Shown in pieces: positions 4,482-5,872 of a stretch of 5,872 nt of DNA. The stretch's first letter is position 1; each line of letters opens with the position of its first letter. Position numbers and translations under genes: made by a program. The stretch is from Bacteroidota bacterium (GTDB lineage Bacteria > Bacteroidota > Ignavibacteria > SZUA-365 > JAADGX01), in assembly GCA_024276335.1 (NCBI GenBank), contig JAJRXL010000442.1, positions 1 to 5,872 on the forward strand, given 5' to 3'. The notes below the pieces were generated by a model. The model had not been told where the DNA came from, did no database searches, and saw nothing but the letters and a program-made list of their open reading frames with translations.

Positions 4482-5872
4482 TCAATACATGCCGTCCATT
4501 CCGCCACCCGGCGGCATGGGCGGAGCCTTCTCTTCCTGCGGCTTCTCGACTACCGTGGCCTCGGTAGTGATGAGCAGCGAGCTCACGCTGGCTGCGTTTT
4601 CCAGTGCGGTACGCGACACCTTGGTGGGATCGATGACGCCATCGGTGATGAGGTTGGCGTATTCCTCCGAGGCGGCGTTGAAGCCGTAATCGTCCTTGCC
4701 TTCGAGCACTTTCTGGAGCACGACGGAGCCTTCGTGACCGGCGTTTTCCACGATGAGACGCAGCGGCTCTTCCAGGGCCCGCTTGACGATGTTCACACCC
4801 GTGTGCTGGTCGGTGTTTTCGACGTCCATTTTTTCCAGTGCGGGCAACGCGCGCACGAACGCGACGCCGCCGCCGGGAACGATGCCTTCTTCCACGGCCG
4901 CACGGGTGGCGTGCAGCGCGTCTTCCACGCGGGCTTTCTTTTCCTTCATCTCCACCTCGGTCGAGGCGCCGATCTTGAGCACGGCAACACCACCGGCGAG
5001 CTTCGCCAGGCGCTCCTGGAGCTTCTCGCGGTCGTAGTCCGAGGTCGTGTTCTCGATCTGCACCTTGATCTCGTTGATGCGCTTCTTGATGTCCTCGGGT
5101 TTGCCGTTCCCCCCGACGATGGTCGTGTTGTCCTTGTCGATCTCGACCCGGCTGCACGTGCCAAGGTAGCTGATGGTAGCATTTTCAAGCTTGTAACCCT
5201 TTTCCTCGGAGATAACCGTACCGCCGGTAAGGATGGCGATGTCTTCGAGCATGGCCTTGCGGTGGTCGCCGAAGCCGGGCGCCTTGACGGCCGCCACTTT
5301 CAGCGTGCCACGCAGCTTGTTGACGACCAGCGTGGCCAGGGCTTCGCCTTCCACGTCTTCCGCGATGATGAGAATCGGTTTGCCGGACTGGGCCGATTTT
5401 TCCAGGATGGGAAGCAGGTCCTTCATCACGCTGATCTTCTTGTCATGGATCAGGATGTACGGCTCGTCGAGCACGGCTTTCATGGAGTCCGCGTCGGTGA
5501 TGAAGTACGGGGAAAGGTACCCGCGGTCGAACTGCATACCCTCGACCACTTCGAGCTCGGTCTCGGTTCCCTTGGCTTCCTCCACCGTGATCACGCCGTC
5601 CTTGCCGACCTTCTCCATGGCGTCGCTGATCAGGTTGCCGATGGTCATGTCGTTGTTGGCGGAGATGGCGCCGACCTGCGCGATTTCCTTCTTGTCGCTG
5701 ATCGGCTTGCTCATTTTCTTCAATTCCTCGACCACGGTAAGCACCGCGGCGTCGATACCCCGCTTGAGGTCCATGGGGTTGGCGCCCGCGGTGACGTTCT
5801 TGAGTCCTTCACGCACGATGCACTGGGCGATGACGGTCGCGGTGGTGGTGCCGTCGCCGGCCACGTCGGAAG
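4482..5872 (-). CDS. groL: Chaperonin GroEL (Cpn60), 5' end outside the window
   Basis: 462 residues of the 60-kDa chaperonin are visible; the first ~81 lie beyond the right edge. It forms the ATP-driven double-ring folding chamber in the cytoplasm with GroES. The visible part begins SDVAGDGTTTAT, which carries the nucleotide-site Asp equivalent to E. coli D87 (codon 5853-5855). The apical domain has the substrate/GroES-binding GYLSPYF and LLIIAEDVEGEALATLVVN-like text. KVAAVKAPGFGDHRK follows. ARVEDALHATRAAVEEG holds the catalytic Asp equivalent to D398 (codon 4920-4922); the spacing from the D87 position is identical to E. coli. GIVPGGGVA follows. The tail ends PPMPPGGGMDGMY, shorter than the E. 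coli GGM repeat. The stop is TGA at 4482-4484, followed by a strong terminator. groS, if upstream, is not visible; regulation cannot be judged because the promoter is outside. Confidence 0.98.
   Translation of the reverse strand, partial: SDVAGDGTTTATVIAQCIVREGLKNVTAGANPMDLKRGIDAAVLTVVEELKKMSKPISDKKEIAQVGAISANNDMTIGNLISDAMEKVGKDGVITVEEAKGTETELEVVEGMQFDRGYLSPYFITDADSMKAVLDEPYILIHDKKISVMKDLLPILEKSAQSGKPILIIAEDVEGEALATLVVNKLRGTLKVAAVKAPGFGDHRKAMLEDIAILTGGTVISEEKGYKLENATISYLGTCSRVEIDKDNTTIVGGNGKPEDIKKRINEIKVQIENTTSDYDREKLQERLAKLAGGVAVLKIGASTEVEMKEKKARVEDALHATRAAVEEGIVPGGGVAFVRALPALEKMDVENTDQHTGVNIVKRALEEPLRLIVENAGHEGSVVLQKVLEGKDDYGFNAASEEYANLITDGVIDPTKVSRTALENAASVSSLLITTEATVVEKPQEEKAPPMPPGGGMDGMY

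Noticed and set aside
4471..5157. - strand 228-codon ORF in another frame of groL
   Set aside because: It is an Arg/Gly/His-rich shadow of groL with no independent support.

Overview
The window is a moderately GC-rich bacterial chromosomal segment with an ordinary housekeeping core. It holds a tRNA-Glu(UUC) gene, a pseudouridine synthase, a pair of TPM-domain membrane proteins and most of groL. No phage, IS or CRISPR signature is visible. Taxonomy cannot be fixed from the sequence. A GroEL tail ending in GGGMDGMY and paired small NTF2-like-looking lipoproteins would fit an uncultured FCB-type or neighbouring Gram-negative phylum, but this is a weak inference. The type II lipobox and Sec signal peptide support an organism that exports envelope proteins.

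Layout: (1) Positions 1-963 hold two translationally coupled + strand genes, the 3' end of one and a complete small lipoprotein. They share a C-terminal W-x-I-x-x-W-x-D signature and look like tandem relatives. (2) Positions 964-1284 are gene-free and become AT-rich towards the right. A possible promoter/operator region there precedes a 49-codon ORF (1285-1434) with a good Shine-Dalgarno and its own strong terminator. (3) tRNA-Glu lies on the - strand (1555-1627) with its own promoter and terminator. (4) An RluA-type pseudouridine synthase (1720-2640) is probably translated from a leaderless or nearly leaderless mRNA. It has Gly where the family's catalytic Asp is normally found. (5) Two TPM-domain genes (2734-3396 and 3400-4365) form a tight operon. 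The first encodes a non-secreted membrane form, the second a secreted, membrane-anchored YgcG-like form with a Gly-rich tail. (6) A short REP-like dispersed-repeat motif and the groL terminator separate this operon from convergent groL (4482 to beyond the window end, - strand, 5' truncated).

Functional links: the two lipoprotein-region genes form one unit and the two TPM genes form another. groL, tRNA-Glu and the pseudouridine synthase are independent translation/proteostasis genes. The items most worth a second look are the Gly-for-Asp subfamily of pseudouridine synthase with its apparent leaderless start, the orphan small ORF with its upstream dyad, and the tandem lipoprotein family.
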